Shown: one piece after another, positions 7,809 to 15,953 of the stretch
Layout of the letters: the number at the start of each line of letters is the position of its first letter
How positions within the stretch are numbered: the first letter of the stretch is position 1
Origin: Marinibacterium sp.
GTDB lineage: Bacteria > Pseudomonadota > Alphaproteobacteria > Rhodobacterales > Rhodobacteraceae
Assembly (NCBI GenBank): GCA_025800215.1
Contig: JAOXSC010000013.1
Location: 1 to 64,000 of the forward strand
Reading direction: 5' to 3'
DNA length: 64,000 nt
Translations under genes and position numbers: made by a program
Notes under the pieces: generated by a model
What the model was told of the DNA's origin: nothing
Database searches by the model: none
The model's input: only the letters and a program-made list of their open reading frames with translations

Positions 7809-8096
7809 TCAGCTGCCGTTCATCCGGTCCTTGAGGGCCTTTGAAGGCCTGAACGTGATCGACCGTGTCGCAGGGATTTTGATGGGTTCACCAGTTGCCG
7901 GATTGCGGCCTTTGCGCGGTGCGCGATCCGTCGCTTTGAACTTGCCGAAATTGGGCAAGGACACCTCCACACCGTCCGCCGCCGACTGGCCAACGGCTTC
8001 GAGAAAGGCGTCAATGGTAGCGCCCACCGTGTCTTGCGACATCTCATGCGCTTGAGCGATTTCGCGGATGATGTCTGTTTTGGTCAGAGATTTCAT
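7809..8096 (-). CDS. HU/IHF-family DNA-binding protein, phage-encoded
   Basis: A 95-residue protein with the HU fold pattern: N-terminal helices (TKTDIIREIAQAHEMSQDTV), the β-arm region with FKATDRAPRKGRNPATGEPI, and the C-terminal RPSKALKDRMN. HU bends DNA; in Mu, host HU is needed to assemble the MuA transpososome at the phage ends. A phage-borne HU could supply this independently. An RBS GGAGAAGC precedes the ATG. The GxNP(A)TGE arm motif is intact, so the protein is probably functional. Confidence 0.92.
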   Translation of the reverse strand: MKSLTKTDIIREIAQAHEMSQDTVGATIDAFLEAVGQSAADGVEVSLPNFGKFKATDRAPRKGRNPATGEPIKIPATRSITFRPSKALKDRMNGS

Positions 8097-8133
8097 ATTC
8101 GCTTCTCCTTTGTTGCGATTGATCTTTGGCGTT

Positions 8134-8475
8134 TCAGGCCGATGCGGCTGCTTCGGTAATGTTGAGGATTGCTTTTCTGGCCTGCGAGGGGGCTTTTCGG
8201 TACGCGTTGATCAGCGCGATCTCATCCTGGACGAGAAAATCTGCATCAGTCGTAGGCGCATCCCATCCGTCGAAGAAAAAGACGGGCGGCACCTGAAGCG
8301 CACGGGCAATGTCACACAAACGCGAGACGCTGATGTGATTGGCGCCGGTCTCGTACTTCTGCATCTGCTGACACGTCACGCCGACCTGGGCAGCCAGATC
8401 TTGCATCGACATCTGACGCACCCATCGCTTGTGACGGATGAGCCTGCCAACACGGAGGTCTTCTGAACGGGGCAT
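8134..8475 (-). CDS. XRE-family transcriptional regulator
   Basis: A 113-residue protein from the ATG at 8475. Residues about 10-65 form an XRE/Cro helix-turn-helix (RLIRHKRWVRQMSMQDLAAQ, VGVTCQQMQKYETGANHIS). A C-terminal tail ends AILNITEAAASA. It resembles small host and phage XRE regulators common in alphaproteobacteria. It lies inside the early operon between HU and an HD phosphohydrolase, so it may be a second regulatory layer apart from Ner and the repressor. Its target is unknown. Confidence 0.85.
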   Translation of the reverse strand: MPRSEDLRVGRLIRHKRWVRQMSMQDLAAQVGVTCQQMQKYETGANHISVSRLCDIARALQVPPVFFFDGWDAPTTDADFLVQDEIALINAYRKAPSQARKAILNITEAAASA

Positions 8476-8497
8476 TCGTTCGTTCCTTTCTTGGCGT

Positions 8498-9103
8498 TTA
8501 GGCTGCGCGCTCAGGCAGGCGGTAGAGACCCAGACCTTGGAGACTTTCGATTTCAGACGACCAGCCGTGCTGGGCAGCGATTGCCGTGTGCATCTGAAAT
8601 TCGGCGATGATGCCGCAGGCACGCTCGATCTCGCCACGCGGATCGCGAGGGATGTCCGCGCCCATGAGCATGATGCTCTCGGCCAGATAGGCGAGATGGT
8701 CATAGTGCGCGACGAGCTCGAAATCGACGCGATCGGTGTCGATGCACCAGGCGGTGCGGATCTGCGTGTCGATCCGGGCCTTCGCATTATCGACCGCATC
8801 CCGGATCAGGTCATAGCACCCAGGCTGTGGCGCATTGGTGGAAATCCATTCAATTGCCGGGGTGATGATGTCTCCGATAAACGCCTCGTGGGCGTCGTGC
8901 AGGAGCGCCCAGAGCTTGTCATGCGGGCTCTGACAGAGCCGGGACACCAGCACCGAATGCGCCGCCACCGACCAAGGTTGGGGGGTGCGGCCCGCAAACC
9001 GGTTGATCTGCGAGAGCGTGTGCCCCAAGGTGTCGAGGCAAAGTGCTTCGGGCGGGATCCGTGTCAGATCGATAACGCCGTTGGATGTTTGCAAGAGTGT
9101 CAC
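8498..9103 (-). CDS. HD-domain phosphohydrolase (YfbR-type nucleotidase-like)
   Basis: A 201-residue protein with HD-superfamily metal ligands: His49 (VAAHSV), His69-Asp70 (LLHDAHEAFIGDI) and a later Asp in the VDFELVAHYDHL region. This matches YfbR-like 5'-nucleotidase domains often carried by phages, where they may tune deoxynucleotide pools. There is no signal peptide. The start overlaps the upstream gene by 4 bases. Nucleotidase activity is inferred from the family; hydrolysis of signalling nucleotides is a speculative alternative. Confidence 0.83.
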   Translation of the reverse strand: MTLLQTSNGVIDLTRIPPEALCLDTLGHTLSQINRFAGRTPQPWSVAAHSVLVSRLCQSPHDKLWALLHDAHEAFIGDIITPAIEWISTNAPQPGCYDLIRDAVDNAKARIDTQIRTAWCIDTDRVDFELVAHYDHLAYLAESIMLMGADIPRDPRGEIERACGIIAEFQMHTAIAAQHGWSSEIESLQGLGLYRLPERAA

Positions 9104-9378
9104 AGCTCGTCCTCCGAAGGCGCGGGCAGCGCCAGTTGTTTTTCTTTTGTGATTTTCCTGGGCGTGGCTTTGCGGGTGCTCGGCGCTTTGCGAACTTCTG
9201 TTGCACGCCGTTTCTGTTCAGCCTCGATCTCTTTCAGCTGCCTCAGCACATATCCGAGCTCAAAGCCGTCGTTCTCGATGGAGACCGTGATGCGCAGTGT
9301 TGCCGTTTTGGAATTGACCGTGCCCGAGAAGCTCTTGAGCTTCATCTTCGGGTCATCCGCAGTGAGAATGAACGCCAT
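9100..9378 (-). CDS. Small basic phage protein of unknown function
   Basis: A 92-residue protein from the ATG at 9378, overlapping the DUF3164 stop. The N-terminal half looks β-rich (MKLKSFSGTVNSKTATLRIT). The C-terminal half is a charged helix followed by a Lys/Arg-rich tail (RKAPSTRKATPRKITKEKQ) that could touch nucleic acid. I do not recognise a family. Position and codon use agree with the surrounding early operon, so it is probably a real gene. Confidence 0.68.
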   Translation of the reverse strand: MAFILTADDPKMKLKSFSGTVNSKTATLRITVSIENDGFELGYVLRQLKEIEAEQKRRATEVRKAPSTRKATPRKITKEKQLALPAPSEDEL

Positions 9379-9995
9379 CAGCCCACCTTTGCGAAGTCGA
9401 GCGGCAGCAACGTTTCCACGCGCGGCGTGACCGAGACATCCACATTGTAGAAATTGACGTAGATGGCCGAACTGTCGCGGATAATCGCCTTTTCGATAGC
9501 GTCCATCGCCTTGTTCCAAAGGGGATCTTTGAACCGGTACTGTCGCAGGCCGAGGATTCCCGCGGTGTTGAGCCGGCCCTTCTGGTTCACCTTGATCTCG
9601 CGCTCGATGATCTGGTGGATGGGGGCCGATCCGCCCTTCGTCAGTTCCTGCTCGAGAAACTGATCGATCAACGCGGTTGCCGCCTCAAGCTCCGGGCCAA
9701 AGGTCACATACTTGCTGACGGTCATTTTGATCATGAAGCGCCCGCAGAGCGAGCGCAGCGTCAGATTCCCCTCTTTCCCGCCGACGGTGACGCCGTGGTC
9801 GGCCAGCATCATCTCGCGATATCCGCTCATTTCATCCAGCGCGAGACGCTTGAGCCGGGTCAGCTGGTCATGCGCCGCTGTCGCCATCGGGAACAGAGTG
9901 GTGACCAGCTCGTGCGCCAGTGCGTGGCGAGGTTCAACATCTTCCAGGTCAACGTAGCTACCGTCGGGGCGGCGGATCAGGTCTTCAGGTTTCAT
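9378..9995 (-). CDS. DUF3164 family protein (Mu early-region protein)
   Basis: A 205-residue protein from the ATG at 9995, overlapping the preceding small gene by 11 bases. It carries the DUF3164 features: an N-terminal RRPDGSYVDLEDVEP segment, a helical middle with RLKRLALDEMSGYREMML, and C-terminal KGRLNTAGILGLRQYRFKDP and YVNFYNVDVS blocks. DUF3164 genes are regularly found between MuB and GemA in Mu-like phages. Their biochemical role is unknown, so none is assigned. Confidence 0.88.
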   Translation of the reverse strand: MKPEDLIRRPDGSYVDLEDVEPRHALAHELVTTLFPMATAAHDQLTRLKRLALDEMSGYREMMLADHGVTVGGKEGNLTLRSLCGRFMIKMTVSKYVTFGPELEAATALIDQFLEQELTKGGSAPIHQIIEREIKVNQKGRLNTAGILGLRQYRFKDPLWNKAMDAIEKAIIRDSSAIYVNFYNVDVSVTPRVETLLPLDFAKVG

Positions 9996-10185
9996 GTGCG
10001 GAGCCCTCGATTTCGGTGATGGGGTCGATCTGCATGCCGATCTCGGTCTCTTCCTTGATCGCGCTGAGAAAGGCGTGTGCCGGTGAGGTTTCGGGGATCT
10101 GTTTGAGCGCGACGAGCGCGCCAGCGCGGATCTTGGCCAGCGAGCTGACGGCGTCGACATAGGCCATCGCGATTTGGTCAGGCAT
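9985..10185 (-). CDS. Small acidic phage protein of unknown function
   Basis: A 66-residue protein starting MPDQIAMAYVDAVSSLAKIR at 10185 and ending IEGSAHET. It is mostly helical with an acidic C-terminus. The start lies 8 bases inside the upstream gene and the stop overlaps the DUF3164 start, so it fills the space exactly. Small proteins of this kind occur at this point in Mu-like early operons. No family motif or enzymatic residue is visible. Confidence 0.68.
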   Translation of the reverse strand: MPDQIAMAYVDAVSSLAKIRAGALVALKQIPETSPAHAFLSAIKEETEIGMQIDPITEIEGSAHET

Positions 10186-10507
10186 CGGTCTTTCCTTTGC
10201 GGTTTGGGTTGAAGTTGCAGTGTTGACAGGCGGTCCAGTGCCGGAAACGCGCAGGGCTATTCGTGGGCATCGGGCTGGTGCGGTGCTCGGCGCAGGCCGA
10301 AGGGCTGATCGGATGTTTGAGGTGCGGGCAGTGATGCCCTTCCCCGTAGGCCTCCAGGAACTTGGCTCGGATGCGATCCGTTCGCGCCTGATATCGCCCG
10401 TGCACGATGTGTGAGATCGCAACGCGCGAGTACCCAAGCCGACGCCCCACGGCTGCACAGCTGGTCGCCGCGACTTCGCGCCTCAACTGTTCGATCCAAT
10501 CGCTCAC
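10178..10507 (-). CDS. Phage helix-turn-helix protein with Cys/His-rich C-terminus
   Basis: A 109-residue protein. Residues 5-50 form a helix-turn-helix (REVAATSCAAVGRRLGYSRV, HIVHGRYQARTD). The C-terminal half is rich in Cys and His (HHCPHLKHPISPSACAEH, CQHC), which suggests a small metal-binding module. The start overlaps the upstream stop by 4 bases. It is probably a DNA-binding early protein; no characterised family was recognised. The same layout (HTH plus short Cys/His tail) appears in other transposable phages, by recollection. Confidence 0.75.
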   Translation of the reverse strand: MSDWIEQLRREVAATSCAAVGRRLGYSRVAISHIVHGRYQARTDRIRAKFLEAYGEGHHCPHLKHPISPSACAEHRTSPMPTNSPARFRHWTACQHCNFNPNRKGKTDA

Positions 10508-11076
10508 AGACCGATCTCCTGCCCCGAGTTGTGGTCGAAGAGCACCAGACCATTCCGCCGAAGCGTCGGCGCCACCGGGCCAAGGTCGTGAACCAGCGTG
10601 TACTGGGGAAAGCCCGGCGATGACGGCGCTGTGCCCGGCACGCGGACGGGGAGGCAGCGAATGACCTGCGCTTTTCTGAGCGACCTCACATAGCGTTGCA
10701 GATTATTGGCAGCGCCCCGCTCATCGCCCAGTGCGGTATCCGTGATCAGGTCAGGAATGGAGAACCTGCGACGGATACGCATGGCCGACCAGGCGCGCTG
10801 GCGCAGCGTGTTCTGGCGCGGTGAGCGTTGGCTCTTGTGCGGGCCATTTGGCCCGGAGGTGATGCGTTCGCCATTGGCGACAGCCGTGTGCCCCTCAGCC
10901 GTCAACTGAAAGCAGCCAGCCTCGACGCGCTCTACAAATCCACGCTGGATCAGCCCGGATGCGGCATCGCTGATCTGGCGACTGTTCATCTCAAGTGTTG
11001 TGCGCAGTTCATCAATGGTCTGGCACGTGCGGCCCAGATGATAGAGCAGCGCTGTCTGATGCGCGCCGCCGCTCAT
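10504..11076 (-). CDS. Winged-helix DNA-binding protein of the Mu-like early operon
   Basis: A 190-residue protein. Residues about 5-65 form a winged helix (TIDELRTTLEMNSRQISDAA, SGLIQRGFVERVEAGCFQLT), ending in the wing AEGHTAVANGER. A second helical region around residues 90-140 (IPDLITDTALGDERGAANNL) may be another DNA-binding unit. The start overlaps the MuB stop by 4 bases. Its place directly after MuB suggests a role in early replication or transcription control, but the target is unknown. Confidence 0.78.
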   Translation of the reverse strand: MSGGAHQTALLYHLGRTCQTIDELRTTLEMNSRQISDAASGLIQRGFVERVEAGCFQLTAEGHTAVANGERITSGPNGPHKSQRSPRQNTLRQRAWSAMRIRRRFSIPDLITDTALGDERGAANNLQRYVRSLRKAQVIRCLPVRVPGTAPSSPGFPQYTLVHDLGPVAPTLRRNGLVLFDHNSGQEIGL

Positions 11077-11858
11077 GCGACCACCCCAAGGTTCGAAGGA
11101 ACGCGGATCGGCTGGCCAGATTTTCGGTCGTTGATCAGGTGTTGCCCAGCCATTTCACGGATGGTGAGACCCAGATCAGGGTCGGCGGGCGCGTTGCGCA
11201 GGCCGAACCGCTCAATCGCCACGAGCGCTTCCTTGATCTCGCGGTTGTACCCGCCGGTGCAGCGCCGCACAAATTCGGCCAGGCAGGGGGCAACAGGCAC
11301 TTCGCACTTTTCGGACAGAAAGTGCTCAACATCCTGCTGGCTCGCGGTCGAAAACCGGACATAACCGCTGACACGCGATGCGATCTGGGGAAACCTGGTC
11401 AGGTTGTCTCGGATCTTACCCATGCCGACCAGAACGAACGGAACGCCGCTGAGATCCGCGAGATCTCGAACAGTCTCAATCACTTTCTGACGGCCCGAAA
11501 TGTGGTCAGCTTCGTCGATCACCACGGCAAATTGACGACCGGAGTTTTCAGCGAGCAAAGCGCGCTCGCCGAGCGCCTGAAGCGCAGCCTTGAACCGGGC
11601 TTCGTGGCGGTGGGGCTTGGTGACCCGCGCCTCGTCCAGAAGCTCGGCGATAAACCACGAGGACTGCCACTCAGTCTTCGCGCGCAGATAGATACAGCCA
11701 TTCTCCGACGCCCACCGGCTCAGGATGGTGGTCTTGCCAAGACCCGGCTCGCCATCGACAACGACAAGCTGGCACTCTTCCGCGCCTCGGCCGTTCAGGC
11801 TCTTCAGGGCGGCGTGGAACGCGTGGTAATTATGCGTTTTCACAAATACAGGTTTCAT
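11073..11858 (-). CDS. MuB-like transposition target-selection ATPase
   Basis: A 261-residue AAA+ ATPase. Walker A GEPGLGKTT is at residues 36-44 and Walker B VVIDEAD at 112-118. MuB-type proteins bind DNA cooperatively, stimulate MuA strand transfer and steer insertion away from the phage genome (target immunity). The gene starts 5 bases after the transposase stop. Compared with Mu MuB (312 residues) it is shorter and lacks much of the N-terminal DNA-binding region, as in many alphaproteobacterial relatives annotated as AAA ATPases. Confidence 0.92.
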   Translation of the reverse strand: MKPVFVKTHNYHAFHAALKSLNGRGAEECQLVVVDGEPGLGKTTILSRWASENGCIYLRAKTEWQSSWFIAELLDEARVTKPHRHEARFKAALQALGERALLAENSGRQFAVVIDEADHISGRQKVIETVRDLADLSGVPFVLVGMGKIRDNLTRFPQIASRVSGYVRFSTASQQDVEHFLSEKCEVPVAPCLAEFVRRCTGGYNREIKEALVAIERFGLRNAPADPDLGLTIREMAGQHLINDRKSGQPIRVPSNLGVVA

Positions 11859-11863
11859 GGTAG

Positions 11864-14107
11864 TTAACCTTTGCTACTGCTCTTCAGTGGTTCTTGGGCT
11901 GCCGCTATGCGGTCTGCTAAATCTGCCAGTGGCAGCCCCACCTCCTTCATCATGTCCACGGCCGCGCGATTTTGGAGCACGCTCTGCATCAGCCGGACAT
12001 GGCCGATAGGGATGTTGGTGCCGACGGGCGCATCCACGATGTTCCAGGCCAGATCGATGTCCGGGTCTTGGTACGGGTTGCGGCGGTCCGGCGGCGGCGC
12101 AGGGTCAAAACTCAGCACCTCGGCATCGATTGCCTCGGGTGCCGCTGTACGGATCGGCGGGCGCTCGGGCGGCAGATCCAGTTGGACAACCTGCTGGTGT
12201 TCGAGTTGCGGCCGCGCTTCCTCAACGGCCTCTTCGCGCTTGGCGTCAATCCGCCGGATGCGCCCCTTGAGCCGCTTCTCCTCGGCCAGTCGCTGTGCGC
12301 TGACCGGGATATAGCGCCGTTCATTGCCCGCAAACTCGGCCACGCAGATCAGGGCGCCGGGGGTGTCCGCACCGTCGACCTGATCAATGGCGCGCACCCA
12401 AACGTGCTGGGGGTCGTGGATGTCGTAGCCGACGAATACGTGCTGACCGTGGAACGGCTCGAGAGCGAGCGAGAAATAGCTGTTGGTGTGAAGATCGATC
12501 AGTCCGCGTGTGGTCCGGCGCTTTTCGTATGGGCGATACAGGTCGTCTGCTTCGCCGGGCTGAAGGTGGAACGGCTCGAAACCGTTTTCTTCAAACTGCG
12601 CCCAGATCTCGTTCGGGCTGGCCTTGCGGTTCCGGCCTGTTTCGGGGTCGCGGATCCGCAGCGAAGAGTGCGGCGTATCGTTGTAGTCAGCAATCGCGCG
12701 CGCCACATCTTCAAGAAACTGGGGCCAGCTGATGATCAGCCGCGCATAGGTTGCAGCAGCGCGCGCTTGCTCAGCGGCTCCAGCGACTTGTCGTTTTCCT
12801 GAAATGATCGCCAGGGCTTTGCGGCTCTCTTTGAAGACCTGTTTGGCGGCGTCCCGGTCCATATCCTTGCCCATGTAGCTGGGATATTCTTTCGCGAGCC
12901 GGTTCCAAATCGTGGCGTGAGATCGTTCGATCACGCCGCGCGCCTGGGAATTGTACGGAAGTGAGTGGGTGGCTGTTGTTCCCAGGCGCGCACAAAGACT
13001 GTGGGCACTTGTGCTGATGCGGAGGTTTAAGAACCCCGCCCCCCGATCAGCATAGAGAATGGCGGAAACTCCACAGGTCTGCGCCGCGTGCAGAAGACTG
13101 GATGCGGTGCCATCGGCGTTCTCGTCCAACCCCACCGACCAACCAACGGCCTTTCGCGTCGCAACATCCAGGATGCAGGTGATTTCCGGTCGGAACGGGC
13201 GGCCGTGGCGCGGGTGCTGCACCTCGGCGTCAAACGTTTTGCCGTCGGCGGTATAGATCGTACCGGGCTCCAGGCCTTCGGTCGAGCGCGAGACGTAGGC
13301 CGCGCGCGCCTTCAGAGCCAGCGGTCCTTCTCGGCCCTTATGGCGCAACAGGTAGTCTGATGTTCCAGCCAACGCCTTCAGGGCGCGCCTGACCTGGTCG
13401 TAGCTGGGCGCCGCGCCGATACACTCCGGCGATTTTGCAAAGTTGTCCAAGGCCTGGGCGATGGTCGGCTTGCTTGGGCGCGCGAAATGACGAAGAAACG
13501 GAAGCATCCAGTCGGGCATCGCCTGCTTGGTCTCTTGCGGCCGTTTCTGAGGCACCAGAGCGAGCGGGTTGCCATCGGCTTCCCGCAATGCCTTGCGCCA
13601 ATTGTAGAGCGTTGGGCGGGATGGGACATCGCTGCGCCCCTTTTCGACGGCAACCTTGGCAGCCTTGGCCAGGGTGTCATCCAGCAGTCCAGCCTTTGCA
13701 TCTGCGATAAACTCGGCGACGGCCTGACCGAATTTACCGGTCAGGATCGTGCGGCGCTCAAGCTCTCGCAAAACGACCGCACGGGCCTCCATCATTTGCC
13801 GACGTCGCGCGCTGAGGCTGCCCGCTGTTGCCGCGACCAGCTCTGTTTCTGTTTTTGCGCGCTCCGCGACGTGCGTCTCGGCAATCTCAGCGCGCATGCG
13901 GCGCGCATAGTCGGCCTGCGCGGCGTCGGGCAGACAGCTCAGATGATATTCCCAGCCACCGCCGCGCCCAGACCGTTTGCGGGCCTTTTCGGGGCCCTGC
14001 AAGCGCCACAACTCTCGTTTGGACAAAGCCTCGAGCCCTTGCCTAGTATGCGGCAAGCCCCTCAGTTGTAGGGAGCACCAATCATTTGCGCTTCGCCACT
14101 CGCTCAT
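11864..14107 (-). CDS. MuA-like DDE transposase
   Basis: A 747-residue transposase from the ATG at 14107 (MSEWRSANDW), overlapping the upstream stop. The N-terminus has a Mu-type DNA-binding region and further end-binding helices. The central rve/RNase-H core shows the DDE triad in TIYTADGKTF, ILYADRGAGF and ARGVIERSHA. The C-terminal Mu domain ends in helices (PLADLADRIAAAQEPLKSS) likely to contact MuB. It should cut and join the prophage ends for integration and replicative transposition. All three catalytic acidic residues are present. Confidence 0.96.
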   Translation of the reverse strand: MSEWRSANDWCSLQLRGLPHTRQGLEALSKRELWRLQGPEKARKRSGRGGGWEYHLSCLPDAAQADYARRMRAEIAETHVAERAKTETELVAATAGSLSARRRQMMEARAVVLRELERRTILTGKFGQAVAEFIADAKAGLLDDTLAKAAKVAVEKGRSDVPSRPTLYNWRKALREADGNPLALVPQKRPQETKQAMPDWMLPFLRHFARPSKPTIAQALDNFAKSPECIGAAPSYDQVRRALKALAGTSDYLLRHKGREGPLALKARAAYVSRSTEGLEPGTIYTADGKTFDAEVQHPRHGRPFRPEITCILDVATRKAVGWSVGLDENADGTASSLLHAAQTCGVSAILYADRGAGFLNLRISTSAHSLCARLGTTATHSLPYNSQARGVIERSHATIWNRLAKEYPSYMGKDMDRDAAKQVFKESRKALAIISGKRQVAGAAEQARAAATYARLIISWPQFLEDVARAIADYNDTPHSSLRIRDPETGRNRKASPNEIWAQFEENGFEPFHLQPGEADDLYRPYEKRRTTRGLIDLHTNSYFSLALEPFHGQHVFVGYDIHDPQHVWVRAIDQVDGADTPGALICVAEFAGNERRYIPVSAQRLAEEKRLKGRIRRIDAKREEAVEEARPQLEHQQVVQLDLPPERPPIRTAAPEAIDAEVLSFDPAPPPDRRNPYQDPDIDLAWNIVDAPVGTNIPIGHVRLMQSVLQNRAAVDMMKEVGLPLADLADRIAAAQEPLKSSSKG

Positions 14108-14562
14108 CGGCCAGCCCTCCACCGTGCCAGCGTTGCGCTCTTGCGGGCCGCCAGAGCCTGTTCCTGCTCTTCGATGAAATGAAGGTCGATGATGTCACGA
14201 TACCGCTCATGCACGACCACCAGACCGAACTGCTCAGCGATAAAGCCCAAAAGCCCATGCTGGCCGGTCACGTGGATCAGCGCCATCATCCGCTCGACCG
14301 TTATTTTGTGGCTCTCGCGCGCCTCAGATGCATAGGCGTCCAGCATGTTCTTGCTGATCTCGTCGCCCAGGTAGTCGGACATCTCCGCAGCAATCTCTTC
14401 GCGGCTACGGCCCGCCGCCTTCAGCGCACGGCTGACCGCCCGCGCGAGCTGGCTGCCAAGGTTGCCGCCGGTTGTGACCTCTGGTGGCAGGGACACGCTG
14501 ACCTGCGGCGGTCGCCAGTCGCGGAACATGTCCAATGTGTTGGGGTCGCGCGCTTTAGGCAT
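14104..14562 (-). CDS. Early-operon regulator-like protein, transposase-proximal
   Basis: A 152-residue protein from the ATG at 14562 (MPKARDPNTLDMFRDW); an in-frame GTG exists at 14583. The middle is helical with RSREEIAAEMSDYLGDEISK, resembling a helix-turn-helix. The stop overlaps the MuA start by 4 bases. Proteins of this type lie between Ner and the transposase in Rhodobacter Mu-like phages. A DNA-binding regulatory role is inferred; no target is known. Confidence 0.75.
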   Translation of the reverse strand: MPKARDPNTLDMFRDWRPPQVSVSLPPEVTTGGNLGSQLARAVSRALKAAGRSREEIAAEMSDYLGDEISKNMLDAYASEARESHKITVERMMALIHVTGQHGLLGFIAEQFGLVVVHERYRDIIDLHFIEEQEQALAARKSATLARWRAGR

Positions 14563-14595
14563 GACGCGCCCCAGACCAGTCACGGTGACACGCGA

Positions 14596-14781
14596 TCATT
14601 GTGCACCTGCCGAAAACTGTGCGGCCAACTCTGGCAAGAGGCCCAGGAGGTAGGGGCCGCAGATGACGCCCAAAGCGAAAATCGTGAAGACCACGAACAA
14701 CGCTGCGATTTCGCTGATCCGAAACAGGACGCGCGCTCGATCTTCGATCAATCTGACACAAAAAAGACGCGGCATGTTCAT
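14596..14781 (-). CDS. Small predicted inner-membrane phage protein
   Basis: A 61-residue protein with one long hydrophobic helix (IAALFVVFTIFALGVICGPY, residues about 25-48) and a basic N-terminus. The start overlaps the Ner stop in an ATGA arrangement, so it appears to be co-translated in the early operon. Function is unknown; small membrane proteins here could act in superinfection exclusion or host takeover, which is speculation. Confidence 0.6.
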   Translation of the reverse strand: MNMPRLFCVRLIEDRARVLFRISEIAALFVVFTIFALGVICGPYLLGLLPELAAQFSAGAQ

Positions 14782-15083
14782 GCTGCCGCTGTTTTTTGAC
14801 TGGTTTTTGTCAGAGTTTCGCCGCTAATCTTGGCGCGTTGGTGGCGGTGCAGCGGCCGTCCTGACTGATCATATCGTGTAGGCCAAAGGGTGGCCGGGTG
14901 GACACCCAGAAACTCTGCGATTGCCTGCTCACCTGCATAGCACGGTGACCGCAATGCGCGGGACGGTGTGCTGTTGTGCAGGCCCGCCCGCGCGGCGATG
15001 GCAGACAGGCTAGACCCCTGTTTTGCGATCATCGCCCGTATATCGGCGGGGTGCGTGTTGACGGTCAGGTTTGGTTTGCTCAT
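14778..15083 (-). CDS. ner: Ner-like early repressor (Mu Ner / host Nlp family)
   Basis: A 101-residue protein from the internal ATG at 15083 (MSKPNLTVNTHPADIRAMIA). It carries the Ner/Nlp helix-turn-helix: SLSAIAARAGLHNSTPSRAL followed by YAGEQAIAEFLGVHPATLWP. In Mu, Ner is the first early gene and dampens early and repressor transcription during lytic growth. It is the first leftward gene facing the repressor, which fits. An upstream ATG in the same frame would add 30 residues unlike Ner, so the shorter form was chosen. Confidence 0.88.
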   Translation of the reverse strand: MSKPNLTVNTHPADIRAMIAKQGSSLSAIAARAGLHNSTPSRALRSPCYAGEQAIAEFLGVHPATLWPTRYDQSGRPLHRHQRAKISGETLTKTSQKTAAA

Positions 15084-15296
15084 CTGCTCGTTCTCGTGGC
15101 CGTTGTGGCGGCTCAGGTTGTGTTTATCGGCGTAACACTGATGAACATTGTACGAAAAAGCGGACGCTGACAACGATAAATCGCCGTTGCGTGTTCGATT
15201 TTTCGACCATCGTGCGCGCTACAGAGAAATTACGTTTAATTTCAGCCACTTGCGATACATGCAAATGGCAGGGAAGATGCAAAAGGTCGTTGCAGG
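15084..15296. promoter_or_regulatory. Repressor-ner intergenic control region
   Basis: This 213-bp gap separates the divergent repressor and Ner genes, the usual site of the early promoter and operators in Mu-like phages. It is AT-richer than its surroundings. A short local symmetry TCGATTTTTCGA is present near 15198-15209. No clear tandem operator set could be assigned by eye. Confidence 0.55.
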
Positions 15297-15953
15297 ATGG
15301 CGCACAAGAACATGCAAACGCTGAGCGAACGAGTTTTTTCGGCTTATGGCACAGAGAGTGTCCGTGAAATCGCACGAAAGTCCGATATTCCGGTCAGCAC
15401 CTTGGGCAGCATCGTTTCAGGGTCACAACCGCGATTGGACAATTTGATTGCGCTTGCCGCAGGAGCGAAAGTAGACATTAGCTGGCTCGCGACCGGCGAA
15501 GGGTACATGCGCCCTGAAAGCATCAACTCAGGCCATCATGCCGTGAGCATTCCCCGTTACCCAGTAAGTGCTTCGGCGGGAAGCGGCCGCTTCCTCGACG
15601 ATGATCAACCGATTGATCACGTCCCGTTTCCATCGGATTTCTTTTCTGCGCACGTGCGCAGTGATCCCAACGACGTGTTCTTAATCAATGCCGCAGGCGA
15701 TAGTATGGAGCCATCGATAGGTGATGGTGATATGATCATGATAGACCGTCGGGCCGCCCAAGGCCCTATTGCGGGCGGTATATACTGCTTCACCTACGGT
15801 GATCTAACATTTGTCAAACGGCTTCAGCAGCTACCTGATGGGATCCTGGCTCGTTCTGACAACAAGGACTACGCGGACTTTATGATGAAGATTGATCAGC
15901 TCGATCAGTTTCACGCGATTGGCAGAGTGGTGTGGATCGGACGATCCCTCTGA
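15297..15953 (+). CDS. LexA/CI-type phage repressor (HTH plus S24 peptidase)
   Basis: A 218-residue lysogeny repressor. An N-terminal helix-turn-helix spans residues about 20-45 (SVREIARKSDIPVSTLGSIV). The C-terminal S24 domain has the catalytic Ser136 in AAGDSMEPS and Lys174 in TFVKRL. A plausible Ala-Gly self-cleavage bond lies in VSASAGSGR (residues 94-95). Such repressors cleave themselves when RecA is activated by DNA damage. The gene is the only rightward one in the visible prophage and faces Ner. A second ATG at 15312 is possible. Confidence 0.92.
   Translation: MAHKNMQTLSERVFSAYGTESVREIARKSDIPVSTLGSIVSGSQPRLDNLIALAAGAKVDISWLATGEGYMRPESINSGHHAVSIPRYPVSASAGSGRFLDDDQPIDHVPFPSDFFSAHVRSDPNDVFLINAAGDSMEPSIGDGDMIMIDRRAAQGPIAGGIYCFTYGDLTFVKRLQQLPDGILARSDNKDYADFMMKIDQLDQFHAIGRVVWIGRSL

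Noticed and set aside
15084..15296. tRNA or small RNA gene in the repressor-ner gap
   Set aside because: No cloverleaf or terminator-like hairpin was found; the position fits phage operators.
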